Origin: an uncultured Algimonas sp.
GTDB taxonomy: Bacteria > Pseudomonadota > Alphaproteobacteria > Caulobacterales > Maricaulaceae
DNA length: 37,655 bases
NCBI GenBank assembly: GCA_937923575.1
Contig: CALDUL010000078.1
Coordinates: 1-37,655, forward strand
Direction of reading: 5' to 3'
Under the pieces are notes generated by a model. That model was not told the DNA's origin and searched no databases. It was given only the letters and a program-made list of their open reading frames with translations. Below, piece after piece: positions 18,585 through 26,268 of this stretch. Both the position numbers and the translations under genes were made by a program. Every line of letters starts with the position of its first letter. Position 1 is the stretch's first letter.

Positions 18585-19040
18585 ATGACACGTTACAGCT
18601 CCCCCGACATTGCGCCGCCCTTTTTCTATGACGTGACGGCATGCCCGATCCGATCGGTGACCCACCGCATCGGTGGTAAGTGGCCCATGCTTGTGCTGTG
18701 CCATCTCAGCTTTGGAGATCATCGTTTCACGCAATTGCTTGGCGCCATCCCGGACATATCGCAACGCATGTTGACCCAGACGCTTCGCCGCCTGGAAGAG
18801 GATGGACTCGTTATCCGCACAGTCACGGCCGAGGTCCCGCCCCGGGTTGATTATGCGCTGTCCGAGACAGGCATTTCCTTGCTGCCTGTCCTGCAGGAAC
18901 TCCTGCGCTGGGGTGGGCGCAACCGGTCGCGGATCGAGGCATCGCGTTCGGCTTATGCCGCACAACACCCAGCCCCGCGCATCGCCAAATCTCCGGCGAG
19001 ATCATCGCGGGACGGGATCCGTCTCAGACAGGTTTCATAG
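18585..19040 (+). CDS. HxlR-family transcriptional regulator
   Basis: A 151-residue winged-helix regulator. The HxlR signature is clear: a conserved N-terminal Cys-Pro (Cys20), then IGGKWPMLVLCHL, RFTQLLGAIPDISQRMLTQT, LRRLEEDGLV and the wing VDYALSETG. HxlR proteins bind DNA as dimers and often sense reactive electrophiles or oxidants through the N-terminal cysteine. The tail after about residue 125 is basic and longer than in minimal members. The ATG at 18585 follows a GGAACGGA stretch. The gene is divergent from the giant surface-protein gene and shares its upstream region, so it may regulate that gene, itself, or both. The target and signal are not shown by the sequence. Confidence 0.85.
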   Translation: MTRYSSPDIAPPFFYDVTACPIRSVTHRIGGKWPMLVLCHLSFGDHRFTQLLGAIPDISQRMLTQTLRRLEEDGLVIRTVTAEVPPRVDYALSETGISLLPVLQELLRWGGRNRSRIEASRSAYAAQHPAPRIAKSPARSSRDGIRLRQVS

Positions 19041-19158
19041 TTACAGGGCCTATCGTTGATCATCCTCTATCGGTGGATAAGCTAGAACGGAATTGAACCT
19101 CAGGCGACGCCACCCTCGCAGATCGTTGCGAAGAGGCGGTTCGCGCCCCGTTTTCGCA

Positions 19159-19464
19159 TCAGTGCTTAAGCAGCAGCGCCACCAGCTCAGACACTTTCTG
19201 TTCTCGCTCGGCCTTGTCATCGCTGGCAATGGCGTCGGCGAGGCAGTGGTCGGCATGATCGGACAGGAGCTCGCCCTCGACCTTGCGCAGCGCGGCCTGC
19301 ACCGCCTTCACCTGCGTCAGCATATCGATGCAGTAGCGGTCGTCATCGATCATCTTCGACAGACCGCGGACTTGCCCCTCGATACGTGCGAGGCGGCGCG
19401 AGACGCCTGCGCGTCGGTCTCGGCGGGCGCAGTGGCTGCCGTGCGGGCGGGTCTTGTCATTCAT
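19159..19464 (-). CDS. csoR: CsoR/RcnR-family metal-sensing repressor, copper type
   Basis: A 101-residue all-helical repressor of the DUF156 family. Core motifs are RLARIEGQVRGLSKMI, RYCIDMLTQ and LLSDHADHC. Cys45, His70 and Cys74 have the same spacing (25 and 4) as the Cu(I) ligands Cys36-His61-Cys65 of mycobacterial CsoR, and a Tyr precedes the first Cys as in that protein. This favours copper(I) over nickel/cobalt (RcnR) or formaldehyde (FrmR) sensing. The N-terminus has an extra HGSHC cluster of unknown role. The family's apo form binds a GC-centred palindrome, and metal releases it; such a site lies just upstream, between this gene and the divergent three-gene operon. The promoter drawn upstream would give an mRNA starting at or next to the ATG. 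Confidence 0.88.
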   Translation of the reverse strand: MNDKTRPHGSHCARRDRRAGVSRRLARIEGQVRGLSKMIDDDRYCIDMLTQVKAVQAALRKVEGELLSDHADHCLADAIASDDKAEREQKVSELVALLLKH

Positions 19465-19471
19465 AACATTT

Positions 19472-19500
19472 GAGATACCCTATGGGGGTATGCTTGGCAA
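19472..19500 (-). promoter_or_regulatory. Predicted csoR promoter
   Basis: Read on the minus strand, a TTGCCA -35 box (19495-19500) and a TATCTC -10 box (19472-19477) are separated by 17 bases. The CsoR operator fills the spacer. The predicted transcription start falls within a few bases of the csoR ATG (19464), suggesting a leaderless message. Prediction by eye only. Confidence 0.45.
19475..19491. promoter_or_regulatory. CsoR-type operator
   Basis: ATACCCTATGGGGGTAT has 6-base inverted halves (ATACCC / GGGTAT) around a 5-base centre. This matches the TACCC...GGGTA operators known for Cu(I)-CsoR repressors. It lies 11 bases from the csoR start and covers the A and T of the divergent ATG at 19490, so bound repressor would block both promoters. 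Confidence 0.75.
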
Positions 19501-20131
19501 AGCCCTCATAATACTCGGACTGTTGGCGGTGACTGACGCGGCGCATGCCCGGCCCGTGTCCTATGCGGGCGGCTGGACGGTGATGGAGGAGACGGACCGC
19601 GGCGCGAGCGCGGCGATCATTCACTATTCGCCCAGTGCGTTTTACTCGGTCGGGGTGAAAGCCGACTGGGACAGACGCAACGACCTGCTCTTCACGGGCG
19701 GCCAGCTCACCTGGTTGGCCAAGCGCTGGTTCGGCGAAGACTACCAAGCCAATCTCTACATCTGGGGCGCGGCCGGGATCGCCAAGGGTATCGACGACAA
19801 TCCCGGCGAAGAACAACTGGCCGGGCAAATCGGCGTCATGGCCGATTGGGAAACGCGGCGCTGGTTCCTCGGCTACCGCGCGGCGGGGCGCGACTACGGT
19901 TCGCTCGACGCCAGCGCCTTTCACGCCGCCAAGGTCGGGGTCGCGCCCTATATCGGCGATACGGGCGATCTGCACACTTGGCTGATGGTCGAAGTCGATC
20001 AGCGGCCGGAGCTGCGGGACACCGTCGGCGTCACGCCGATGATCCGCTTCTTCAAGGGCGAAGCCCTGCTGGAGGCTGGCTGGAGTTTGACCGACGACCA
20101 GCCCCTGCTTAATTTCCAATATCGCTTCTAG
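19490..20131 (+). CDS. Outer-membrane beta-barrel-like protein of the CsoR-controlled operon
   Basis: A 213-residue protein with a signal peptide (MLGKALIILGLLAVTDAAHA) and a mature part of alternating strands rich in W, Y and G (YSVGVKADWDRR, GGQLTWLAKRWFG, ANLYIWGAAGIAKG), ending in NFQYRF. The terminal Phe and strand pattern indicate a small outer-membrane barrel; no named family was recognised. The ATG at 19490 is chosen because it begins the signal peptide. It lies inside the CsoR operator, so translation may be leaderless; a TTG at 19454 would add 12 residues. It is first of three close genes (9 bases to the next) with metal-handling partners, so a role in copper efflux, binding or envelope protection is inferred from context only. 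Confidence 0.75.
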   Translation: MLGKALIILGLLAVTDAAHARPVSYAGGWTVMEETDRGASAAIIHYSPSAFYSVGVKADWDRRNDLLFTGGQLTWLAKRWFGEDYQANLYIWGAAGIAKGIDDNPGEEQLAGQIGVMADWETRRWFLGYRAAGRDYGSLDASAFHAAKVGVAPYIGDTGDLHTWLMVEVDQRPELRDTVGVTPMIRFFKGEALLEAGWSLTDDQPLLNFQYRF

Positions 20132-20140
20132 GAGACGACC

Positions 20141-20617
20141 ATGATCCGAACGCTTCTCACGATCAGCCTATTTGCCCTCGCCGCGCCGGCGTTCGCGCAA
20201 GACAATACCGCCCATAACAGCAGCACGTCCTACGGCTCCGGCTCACACTTCGGTGACCAGGGGGCAGACCATGCGGGGCATGACCACAAGGCCGACGACC
20301 ACGCCTCCCACACCATGGTGAGCGACCTCGCCCTGACCCGCACGCCGGAGATCGACGCGGCGCTCGCAGCCGGGGGCGAGCCCGTCGTGGTCAAGGTGCT
20401 GGGCGCGGTATGCGACTTCTGCGCCACCGCGATGAACAAGACTTTCGGACGCCGCGACGATGTCTCCGCCGTGCATGTCGATCTGGACGCCAAGACGCTG
20501 AACCTCGTGCTGATCCCCGGCGCCGAGATGGACGACAAGCGCCTGCGCAAGCTGGTCAAGAAATCCGGCTATAAGGCGGATGACATCGCGCGCGGCGCGG
20601 CGCTCTCCCAGCGCTAG
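20141..20617 (+). CDS. Periplasmic His-rich HMA-domain metal-binding protein
   Basis: A 158-residue protein with a clear signal peptide (cleavage after AAPAFA, residue 19). A low-complexity segment follows with seven histidines between residues 25 and 57 (HAGHDHKADDHASH), likely to bind metal. From about residue 80 there is a heavy-metal-associated fold with the CxxC site (CDFC, residues 91-94) and the closing LVKKSGYKADDI. It resembles MerP and periplasmic CopZ-like chaperones. The ATG has a good ribosome site (GGAG at 20131-20134). Lying between a barrel protein and a MerT-like membrane protein under CsoR control, it probably shuttles or buffers copper or a related soft metal in the periplasm. 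The exact metal is not determined by sequence. Confidence 0.85.
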   Translation: MIRTLLTISLFALAAPAFAQDNTAHNSSTSYGSGSHFGDQGADHAGHDHKADDHASHTMVSDLALTRTPEIDAALAAGGEPVVVKVLGAVCDFCATAMNKTFGRRDDVSAVHVDLDAKTLNLVLIPGAEMDDKRLRKLVKKSGYKADDIARGAALSQR

Positions 20618-20625
20618 CCCCTTCC

Positions 20626-21012
20626 TTGGCCGAGCCCCTGACCCGCCGCAGCCTGCTCGCGCCGACGCTGTCGCTATTCGCGAGCACATCGACCCTGCTC
20701 TGCTGCGCCCTGCCCGCACTGCTGGTGACGATCGGTGCGGGCGCGGTCATGGCGGGGATTGCCTCCAACGTTCCGGGCTATGTCTGGCTGACCGAGCGAA
20801 AGGTGCCGTTATTCATCCTGTCGGGCGTGCTGCTGGTCGCCGCGCTGTTCATGCGTTGGCGGTCCCGCAACGCGCCCTGCCCGATCGACCCAGTCGAGTC
20901 CGAAGCCTGCACACGGCTGCGGCGCACCAGCGGCGTGATCCTCTGGGCGTCGGTGGCGATTTATTTGATCGGGGGCTTCTTCGCCTTCTTCGCGGCCGAC
21001 CTGCTGCTCTGA
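20626..21012 (+). CDS. MerT-like small membrane transporter
   Basis: A 128-residue protein with three predicted membrane segments (about 15-45, 60-76 and 103-125). The first contains a vicinal Cys-Cys-x-x-Pro motif (LLCCALPALL, Cys26-Cys27), as in the metal-accepting helix of MerT. Cys85 and Cys95 lie in the loop between segments 2 and 3, again recalling MerT, which has a second cysteine pair. MerT takes mercury from periplasmic MerP into the cell; here the partner upstream is an HMA protein controlled by a CsoR repressor, so copper is as likely as mercury. The start is taken as TTG at 20626, 8 bases after the previous stop, without a strong ribosome site, so coupled translation is likely. 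No merA or mercury regulator is nearby. Confidence 0.7.
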   Translation: MAEPLTRRSLLAPTLSLFASTSTLLCCALPALLVTIGAGAVMAGIASNVPGYVWLTERKVPLFILSGVLLVAALFMRWRSRNAPCPIDPVESEACTRLRRTSGVILWASVAIYLIGGFFAFFAADLLL

Positions 21013-21153
21013 TCCAACTGCGCAGCAAGCGCGCAAATCGCTTTGCAGGGCGCGCAAAAGTCCATAGGCGCGGGGCATAGTCAGCGGCGTCTCAAAGACC
21101 GCCCGCCGACCAGATCAGGCTGTTCCTGTTAGCGCTAAAAACACACGGCCCCC

Positions 21154-23151
21154 ATGTCCAATATCTCACGCGCGCATCCCGCGCTGGCGACCGCCTTGCA
21201 GACCAAAGGCTACGCCACCCTCACCCCCGTGCAGGACGCCGTGCTCGACCCGGCGCTGCAAGGCCAGGACCTGCTCGTTTCCGCCCAGACGGGCTCGGGT
21301 AAGACGGTCGCCTTCGGGCTGGCCATGGCGTCTTCCCTGCTGGGCGAGGACGAGCGGCTCAGTCAGGCCGATGCGCCGCTCGCGCTCTGCATTGCCCCGA
21401 CGCGCGAACTGGCCCTGCAGGTCAAGCGCGAGCTCGACTGGCTCTACCGTGATGCGGGGGCGACCGTCGTCTCCTGCGTCGGCGGCATGGATTCGCGCAC
21501 CGAACGGGCGGCGTTGGGGCGCGGCGCGCATATCGTCGTGGGCACGCCCGGACGGCTCTGCGACCACTTGAGCCGCCGCGCGCTTGACCTGTCAGAGCTG
21601 CGCACCGTCGCGCTGGATGAGGCGGACGAGATGCTGAAGATGGGCTTCCGCGAGGAGCTGGAGACGATCCTCGACGCGACGCCGGATGAGCGGCGCACTC
21701 TGATGTTCTCCGCGACTGTGCCGCAGTCCATCATGGGCATGACCAGAAAATACCAGCGCGATGCCGTGCGTGTGAACACGGCCGCCGAGGCCAAGCAGCA
21801 TCTGGACATCGACTACAAGGCGATGAGCGTCAGTTCGGTCGACCGCGAAAACGCGATCATCAATGTGCTGCGATATTACGATGCCAAGAATGCGATCGTC
21901 TTTGCCGACACGCGGCTGGCCGTGAACCGCATGGTGCAGCGCCTGTCCAATCGCGGCTTTGCCGTCGTCGCGCTGTCGGGCGAGTTGTCGCAGAGCGAGC
22001 GCAGCCATGCGCTGCAAGCCATGCGCGACGGCCGGGCGAAGGTCTGTGTCGCGACCGATGTTGCGGCCCGCGGCCTCGATCTGCCGGACCTCGCGCTCGT
22101 CATTCACGCGGACGTCCCGCGCAACCGCGAAGCCCTGCTGCACCGCAGCGGGCGCACGGGGCGGGCGGGCCGCAAGGGTACGTCGGTGCTGATCATCGCG
22201 CCCAACCGCAAGCGTAATGCCGAGCGCCTGCTCCGCGACGCGAACATCACGGCAGAGTGGAGCGAGGCGCCAAACGCCGACGCCATCATCGCCAAGGACA
22301 ATGAGCGCATGCTGGAAAACATGACCTTGGGCGGCTCGCTTTCTGACGAGGAGCAGACGCTGATCGTGCGCCTGCTCAAGGCTCATTCGCCGGAGCACAT
22401 CGCGGCCGCTTTCATTCGCCAATACCGCGCCGGCCAATCCGCGCCCGAAGACCTGCTGCCGGCCGACGCCAAGCCGACTGGCAAGACGAAAGGCAAGAAG
22501 GGCAGCAAGGGCAATGACGACAGTCCCCGCTCCACTGGACCACGCCCCACTGGACCACGCGATGACTTCGAGGGCGGTATCTGGTTTTCGCTCAATGTCG
22601 GGCGCAAGCAGAAGGCGGAGCCCAAGTGGATCCTGCCCATGCTGATCAAATCAGGCGGGCTAAAGAAGGCCGAGATTGGCGCGATCCGCATCACCGAGCG
22701 CGCGACCTTCATCGAGGTCGCCCCGCGCGCGATGGAAGACTTCGTCAAGACCATCGGGCCGGACGGCAAGATCGAAGCCGCGATCACGGCCACACGGTTG
22801 GACGGACGCCCCGATCTATCCAAGCCCGCGGGACATCAGAACGCGCATGAGGGTCGTTCCAAGCCGTCCTACAAGAAGACGTCCAAGCCGAAGCCCTCCC
22901 AGCCGAAGCCGTCCCGCCCGAAGTTATCCGAGGGCGATGCGGCGATGACCCGCAAACCGCGCAAGTCACCGGACGGGATTGGCGCGACCGACAAGCCCAA
23001 AAAGCCGCATAAGAAGAAGCTCGCCCGCGCGGCGGCACTCAAGGCTCAAGGTGGCTCGACCAAGGGTGGCTCGACTAAAAAAGGCGGAGCGGGGAAAAAG
23101 GGCGGCGTGAAGAAGGGCGAGCGCAAGAATACGCGTCGTCGAAAGCCTTAA
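21154..23151 (+). CDS. deaD: DEAD-box ATP-dependent RNA helicase with DbpA-type RNA-binding domain
   Basis: A 665-residue RNA helicase. Visible motifs are a Q-motif region (GYATLTPVQ), Walker A AQTGSGKT (44-51), PTRELALQ, GTPGRL, DEAD in LDEADEMLKMGF, SAT, and HRSGRTGRAGRKG in the second RecA domain. A linker and a DbpA-type RNA-binding domain follow at about 473-535 (GGIWFSLNVGRKQ...IGAIRI...FIEV). The tail is more than 100 residues of lysine/proline/serine-rich sequence (SKPKPSQPKPSRPK, then GGSTKGGSTKKGG), expected to be disordered and to bind RNA nonspecifically. The domain order matches DeaD/CsdA proteins, which act in ribosome assembly and mRNA unwinding, especially in the cold. It appears monocistronic; the ATG at 21154 opens the conserved part directly. 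Confidence 0.9.
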   Translation: MSNISRAHPALATALQTKGYATLTPVQDAVLDPALQGQDLLVSAQTGSGKTVAFGLAMASSLLGEDERLSQADAPLALCIAPTRELALQVKRELDWLYRDAGATVVSCVGGMDSRTERAALGRGAHIVVGTPGRLCDHLSRRALDLSELRTVALDEADEMLKMGFREELETILDATPDERRTLMFSATVPQSIMGMTRKYQRDAVRVNTAAEAKQHLDIDYKAMSVSSVDRENAIINVLRYYDAKNAIVFADTRLAVNRMVQRLSNRGFAVVALSGELSQSERSHALQAMRDGRAKVCVATDVAARGLDLPDLALVIHADVPRNREALLHRSGRTGRAGRKGTSVLIIAPNRKRNAERLLRDANITAEWSEAPNADAIIAKDNERMLENMTLGGSLSDEEQTLIVRLLKAHSPEHIAAAFIRQYRAGQSAPEDLLPADAKPTGKTKGKKGSKGNDDSPRSTGPRPTGPRDDFEGGIWFSLNVGRKQKAEPKWILPMLIKSGGLKKAEIGAIRITERATFIEVAPRAMEDFVKTIGPDGKIEAAITATRLDGRPDLSKPAGHQNAHEGRSKPSYKKTSKPKPSQPKPSRPKLSEGDAAMTRKPRKSPDGIGATDKPKKPHKKKLARAAALKAQGGSTKGGSTKKGGAGKKGGVKKGERKNTRRRKP

Positions 23152-23301
23152 CCTTCTTCGCAAATTGGGCCGGCCGCGCCGGGCGGCATGGCTTGACCCT
23201 ATTCTGTCCCGGACCTATCGAAAAATTGTGTGGGTTGAGACATTCGTGCCGCCCTCGCCCATAGCCGCGTGTCGATGATGGACACCGGATTGTTTCGGGG
23301 A

Positions 23302-24366
23302 ATGTCCATCACAAACTCTGCCAAAATCCTGCCCGTTATCATCTGCGGAGGTGCAGGCAGCCGCCTTTGGCCGCTGTCTCGCCGATCCGAGCCCAAGCAG
23401 TTCGCCTCGCTGACTGGACAGACCTCTCTGTTTCAGCAGACGCTGCAACGCTTTGGCGGCGACGACTTCCTGCCGGCCGCCGTCATCACCAATGCCGCCC
23501 ATGCCGATGTCGTGCGCGAACAGGCGGATGCGTTGGGACTGACGCTCGGCCCAATCGTGCTCGAACCCATGGGACGCAACACGGCGGCCTGCGGCGTGGT
23601 CAGCGCGCTATTGGGCCAGGCGGATGCGCGCGCGGGTGCCGTGTTGATGGCGCCGGCCGATCACCACATCGAGCGGCCGGACGACTTCCTCAAAGCCATT
23701 CGTACCGCACGCCCGCTCTCAGATGATGGCATGATGGTGACCTTCGGCATCACGCCGACGGGTCCGCACACGGGCTTTGGCTATATCGAGGGCGGAGAGG
23801 CGCTATCCGCCGGACGCCGCGTGGCGAAGTTTCACGAAAAGCCGACCGCGGACAAGGCCGCCGCCTATATCGCGACGGGCGATTTCTATTGGAACGCTGG
23901 CATCTTCTTGTTCGAACCGGACGCCATGCTGGGTGAGTTTGCAAGCCACGCGCCCGACGTGCTGGGCGCCGTGAAGGCCTCCGCCGCGCGCACGGACGAC
24001 ACCATCGCGCTGGCCGCGGATCGCTTTTCCGACGTCCCCGACATCTCGTTCGACTACGCCATCGCAGAGCGCACCCAGCGCGCCGCCGTGGTCGAAGCGG
24101 ATATGGGCTGGAGCGACATCGGCAGCTATTCCGCCCTGTTCGAGCTGCGCGAGCGTCTCGGCGATCCGGCCATGCCCGAGGGCGCCATCGTCAAGGCGGG
24201 CGAAGGCGTCTTCATCGACAGCGACGATCCGGAGCTGACGGTCACAGTCGCGGGGCTCGACAATGTCGGCGTCATCATTCGCGCGGGCCGCGTCCTGGTC
24301 GTGAACCTGAAGGCGGACCAGTCTGTCAAACCCGTCGTCCAAGCCCTGCCTGACGCATTGCGCTAA
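23302..24366 (+). CDS. manC: Mannose-1-phosphate guanylyltransferase (GDP-mannose pyrophosphorylase)
   Basis: Makes GDP-mannose from mannose-1-phosphate and GTP for surface polysaccharides. The nucleotidyltransferase signature GGAGSRLWPLSR is at residues 16-27, followed by EPKQF, the APADHHIE region, GFGYIEGG, KFHEKP and FYWNAGIFLF, all typical of the type II ManC/AlgA/CpsB catalytic domain. It has about 354 residues, so it lacks the C-terminal phosphomannose isomerase (cupin) domain of the bifunctional form. ATG at 23302 is chosen because it leaves a short leader (MSITNSAK) before the first strand, as in relatives; in-frame ATGs at 23275 and 23278 and a GTG at 23269 would extend it, and none has a convincing ribosome site. 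It faces galE, another sugar-nucleotide gene. Confidence 0.9.
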   Translation: MSITNSAKILPVIICGGAGSRLWPLSRRSEPKQFASLTGQTSLFQQTLQRFGGDDFLPAAVITNAAHADVVREQADALGLTLGPIVLEPMGRNTAACGVVSALLGQADARAGAVLMAPADHHIERPDDFLKAIRTARPLSDDGMMVTFGITPTGPHTGFGYIEGGEALSAGRRVAKFHEKPTADKAAAYIATGDFYWNAGIFLFEPDAMLGEFASHAPDVLGAVKASAARTDDTIALAADRFSDVPDISFDYAIAERTQRAAVVEADMGWSDIGSYSALFELRERLGDPAMPEGAIVKAGEGVFIDSDDPELTVTVAGLDNVGVIIRAGRVLVVNLKADQSVKPVVQALPDALR

Positions 24367-24453
24367 GCCGGCTGTAAAAAGGTCCGCGCCCCGGGATCAT
24401 CTCCACATTGAAGGAGCTCAAGCGCGGCGGGCGCGGCGATGCTGATCCTGTAG

Positions 24454-24690
24454 CGGCATTTTATTGCGGCCATAACACGTGACCGCGCTGGGATCGTTCT
24501 GGATACTAATACCGCCATCGCGGCCTACACCATTCTGCGCATCGCGCTGGCCAATCCGGACTGGGAGGAAAACGGCGTCCACCCAGCGGCCTCTGTGCTT
24601 GTCGCGAGCCCGCTGTTTCTCACGACAGGGATTTGGAACGACCGCGTGAAGGACGTGTTGAGCCAATTGGCGCAGCTCAGACCGATCTAG
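24454..24690 (+). pseudogene. Possible small gene or remnant without a usable start
   Basis: After a TAG at 24451-24453, an open frame of 78 codons runs to TAG at 24688-24690. Third positions are strongly GC-biased as in real genes here, and the translation looks protein-like: IVLDTNTAIAAYTILRIALA, then PDWEENGVHP, AASVLVASPLFLTTGIW and NDRVKDVLSQL. No ATG, GTG or TTG occurs in the first 47 codons. It is therefore either a decayed gene, a frameshifted one, or uses a rare start. The hydrophobic stretch suggests a small membrane protein; the family is not recognised. Its stop overlaps the galE stop on the other strand (CTAG). The bases 24367-24453 before it hold nothing recognisable. Confidence 0.35.
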
Positions 24691-25709
24691 GCGTCCGGCT
24701 TGATCGGCAGCGCCTTGCCCTCCAAGCCCCAGACACGGCGATGAAACGCCCATGCGTCCCCGATCACCAGCTCTGGCGTGGAGCGTCTGGTCTTGAAGCC
24801 CAACAGGCGCTCCGCCGTCGACGTGTCGGCCAGCAGGGTCGGCGCATCGCCGGGGCGGCGCGGATGCTCGTCATAGGGCACGGGCATGCCGGTGACCGTC
24901 TCGACCGCTTCCAAGATCTCGCGCACGGTGAACCCCGTGCCGCTGCCCAGATTGCAGACAAAGCTGTCGGCGCCGTCCAGCAGGCGGTCGAGCGCGGCGA
25001 GATGCGCGTCGGCGAGATCGGAGACATGCACATAGTCGCGCACGCAGGTCCCGTCGCGCGTGGGGTAATCCGTGCCAAACAGCTTCATCCGGCCCTCACC
25101 CAGACCGGCCGCCGCCTTCAGCGCATTGGGGATGAGGTGGCTTTCCGGATCGTGCTCCTCGCCGATATCGCCGTCAGGGCTCGCGCCGGACGCATTGAAA
25201 TAGCGCAGCGCCGCATAGCGCAGACTTTCGGCCTTGCTGACGTCGGACAGCATGGTCTCGACCGCCAACTTTGTGCGGCCATAGACGCTAACCGGGGTCT
25301 GGGGTTCGGCTTCGGTCAGTGGCAGCGTTTCCGGCTCGCCGTAAGTGGCGCAAGTCGAGGAAAAGACCAGCGTCTCCACGCTGGCCGCCTTCATCGCCTG
25401 CAACAATGTGATCACGCCGCCGACATTATTGTCCCAGAAACGAAGCGGTTCGCGCTCGCCCTCGCCAACCTCGATGCAGGCGGCGAAGTGCATGACAGCA
25501 TCGATGTCGTGAGCAGCAAAGGCGGCGTCCAGCTCTGCGCGCTTGCGGATGTCGCCGCGCACCAGCGGGCCCCATTGGACGGCGTGTTCATGACCTGACG
25601 ACAGATCGTCGAACACGACGGGGTTGTCACCGCGCGCCGCCAAGGCCTTGCAGATATGCGAGCCGATATAACCCGCGCCGCCCACGACCAAGACCGTCTT
25701 GGAACCCAT
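24687..25709 (-). CDS. galE: UDP-glucose 4-epimerase
   Basis: Interconverts UDP-glucose and UDP-galactose through an NAD-bound 4-keto intermediate, supplying galactose for polysaccharides. It is an extended short-chain dehydrogenase of 340 residues. The NAD motif GGAGYIG is at 10-16, FDDLSSGH at 33-40, catalytic SST at 117-119 and the YxxxK pair (Tyr143, Lys147) in VYGRTK. RYFNASGA and RDYVHVSDLADAH are also GalE hallmarks. The ATG at 25709 is preceded by GAGAGG at 7 bases and begins the Rossmann strand; an upstream extension to 25880 is open but lacks family similarity. Together with manC it points to exopolysaccharide or LPS sugar supply. Confidence 0.92.
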   Translation of the reverse strand: MGSKTVLVVGGAGYIGSHICKALAARGDNPVVFDDLSSGHEHAVQWGPLVRGDIRKRAELDAAFAAHDIDAVMHFAACIEVGEGEREPLRFWDNNVGGVITLLQAMKAASVETLVFSSTCATYGEPETLPLTEAEPQTPVSVYGRTKLAVETMLSDVSKAESLRYAALRYFNASGASPDGDIGEEHDPESHLIPNALKAAAGLGEGRMKLFGTDYPTRDGTCVRDYVHVSDLADAHLAALDRLLDGADSFVCNLGSGTGFTVREILEAVETVTGMPVPYDEHPRRPGDAPTLLADTSTAERLLGFKTRRSTPELVIGDAWAFHRRVWGLEGKALPIKPDA

Positions 25710-26268
25710 GTTTGCCCTCTCAATTGGATGGCCGGGATCTAGGCCGCGGGTGCGCGGGCGTCCACCGTAAAGCTGTCCGAGACTTCTCAGGGTGACGTCG
25801 GAATAAGACGAACGCTTGCCGGGTTGCAGCTGATCGATCCGGGTTGAAACGCAAAGCATGTCCGGCGCACCTGGCGTCATCAGCAGTGAACTGGGATCTG
25901 TGGCGCAGGCTCAATCGATCCGGCGCGCTCTTTCGCCCGCTCGACCGCTCGCTCGCCGCGATGCACCGCCGCGCCAGCAGGACGACAAGAGATAGGGACG
26001 GCAAGCGAGAGTGCCACCGTCGTCTGCTCTTCCCGATCGCTGCCAAATCCGTGGCCAGTTCGATTATATTGTCTGGTGAGGTACGAGCTTTCGTCTTCCC
26101 GCACCCTCATTGAAGGTCGGTCGCGCGCGATGCCGACTTCGGTGCCAGGGCTTCTGCACGCGCACACCGCACTGGCGGACATCGTCATCTCTGCTAGTGG
26201 CGGGGTGAGTGACGCGTTTTGAGCACCGCCTCAGGGCTTCGCCACATTTGGACCAATGGGACCGCGGC
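25710..26268. other. 559-base intergenic region between divergent genes
   Basis: It separates divergently transcribed galE and the FAD monooxygenase gene, so it should hold both promoters. Short open frames here have no family resemblance and no ribosome sites. No tRNA, hairpin terminator or clear repeat was seen. Confidence 0.4.

Noticed and set aside
19490-21012. Calling the trio a mercury resistance (mer) operon
   Set aside because: The regulator is CsoR-type with copper ligands, not MerR, and there is no mercuric reductase. Only the last two proteins recall MerP and MerT.
21020-21060. GCGCGC...GCGCGC imperfect hairpin after the MerT-like gene
   Set aside because: The stem is interrupted and no T run follows on either strand, so it does not support an intrinsic terminator call.
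24454-24690. Reading the LDTNTAI stretch as a VapC/PIN toxin
   Set aside because: The opening resembles PIN domains for only a few residues. The later conserved acidic residues of the fold are missing, the product is too short, and no antitoxin gene is adjacent.
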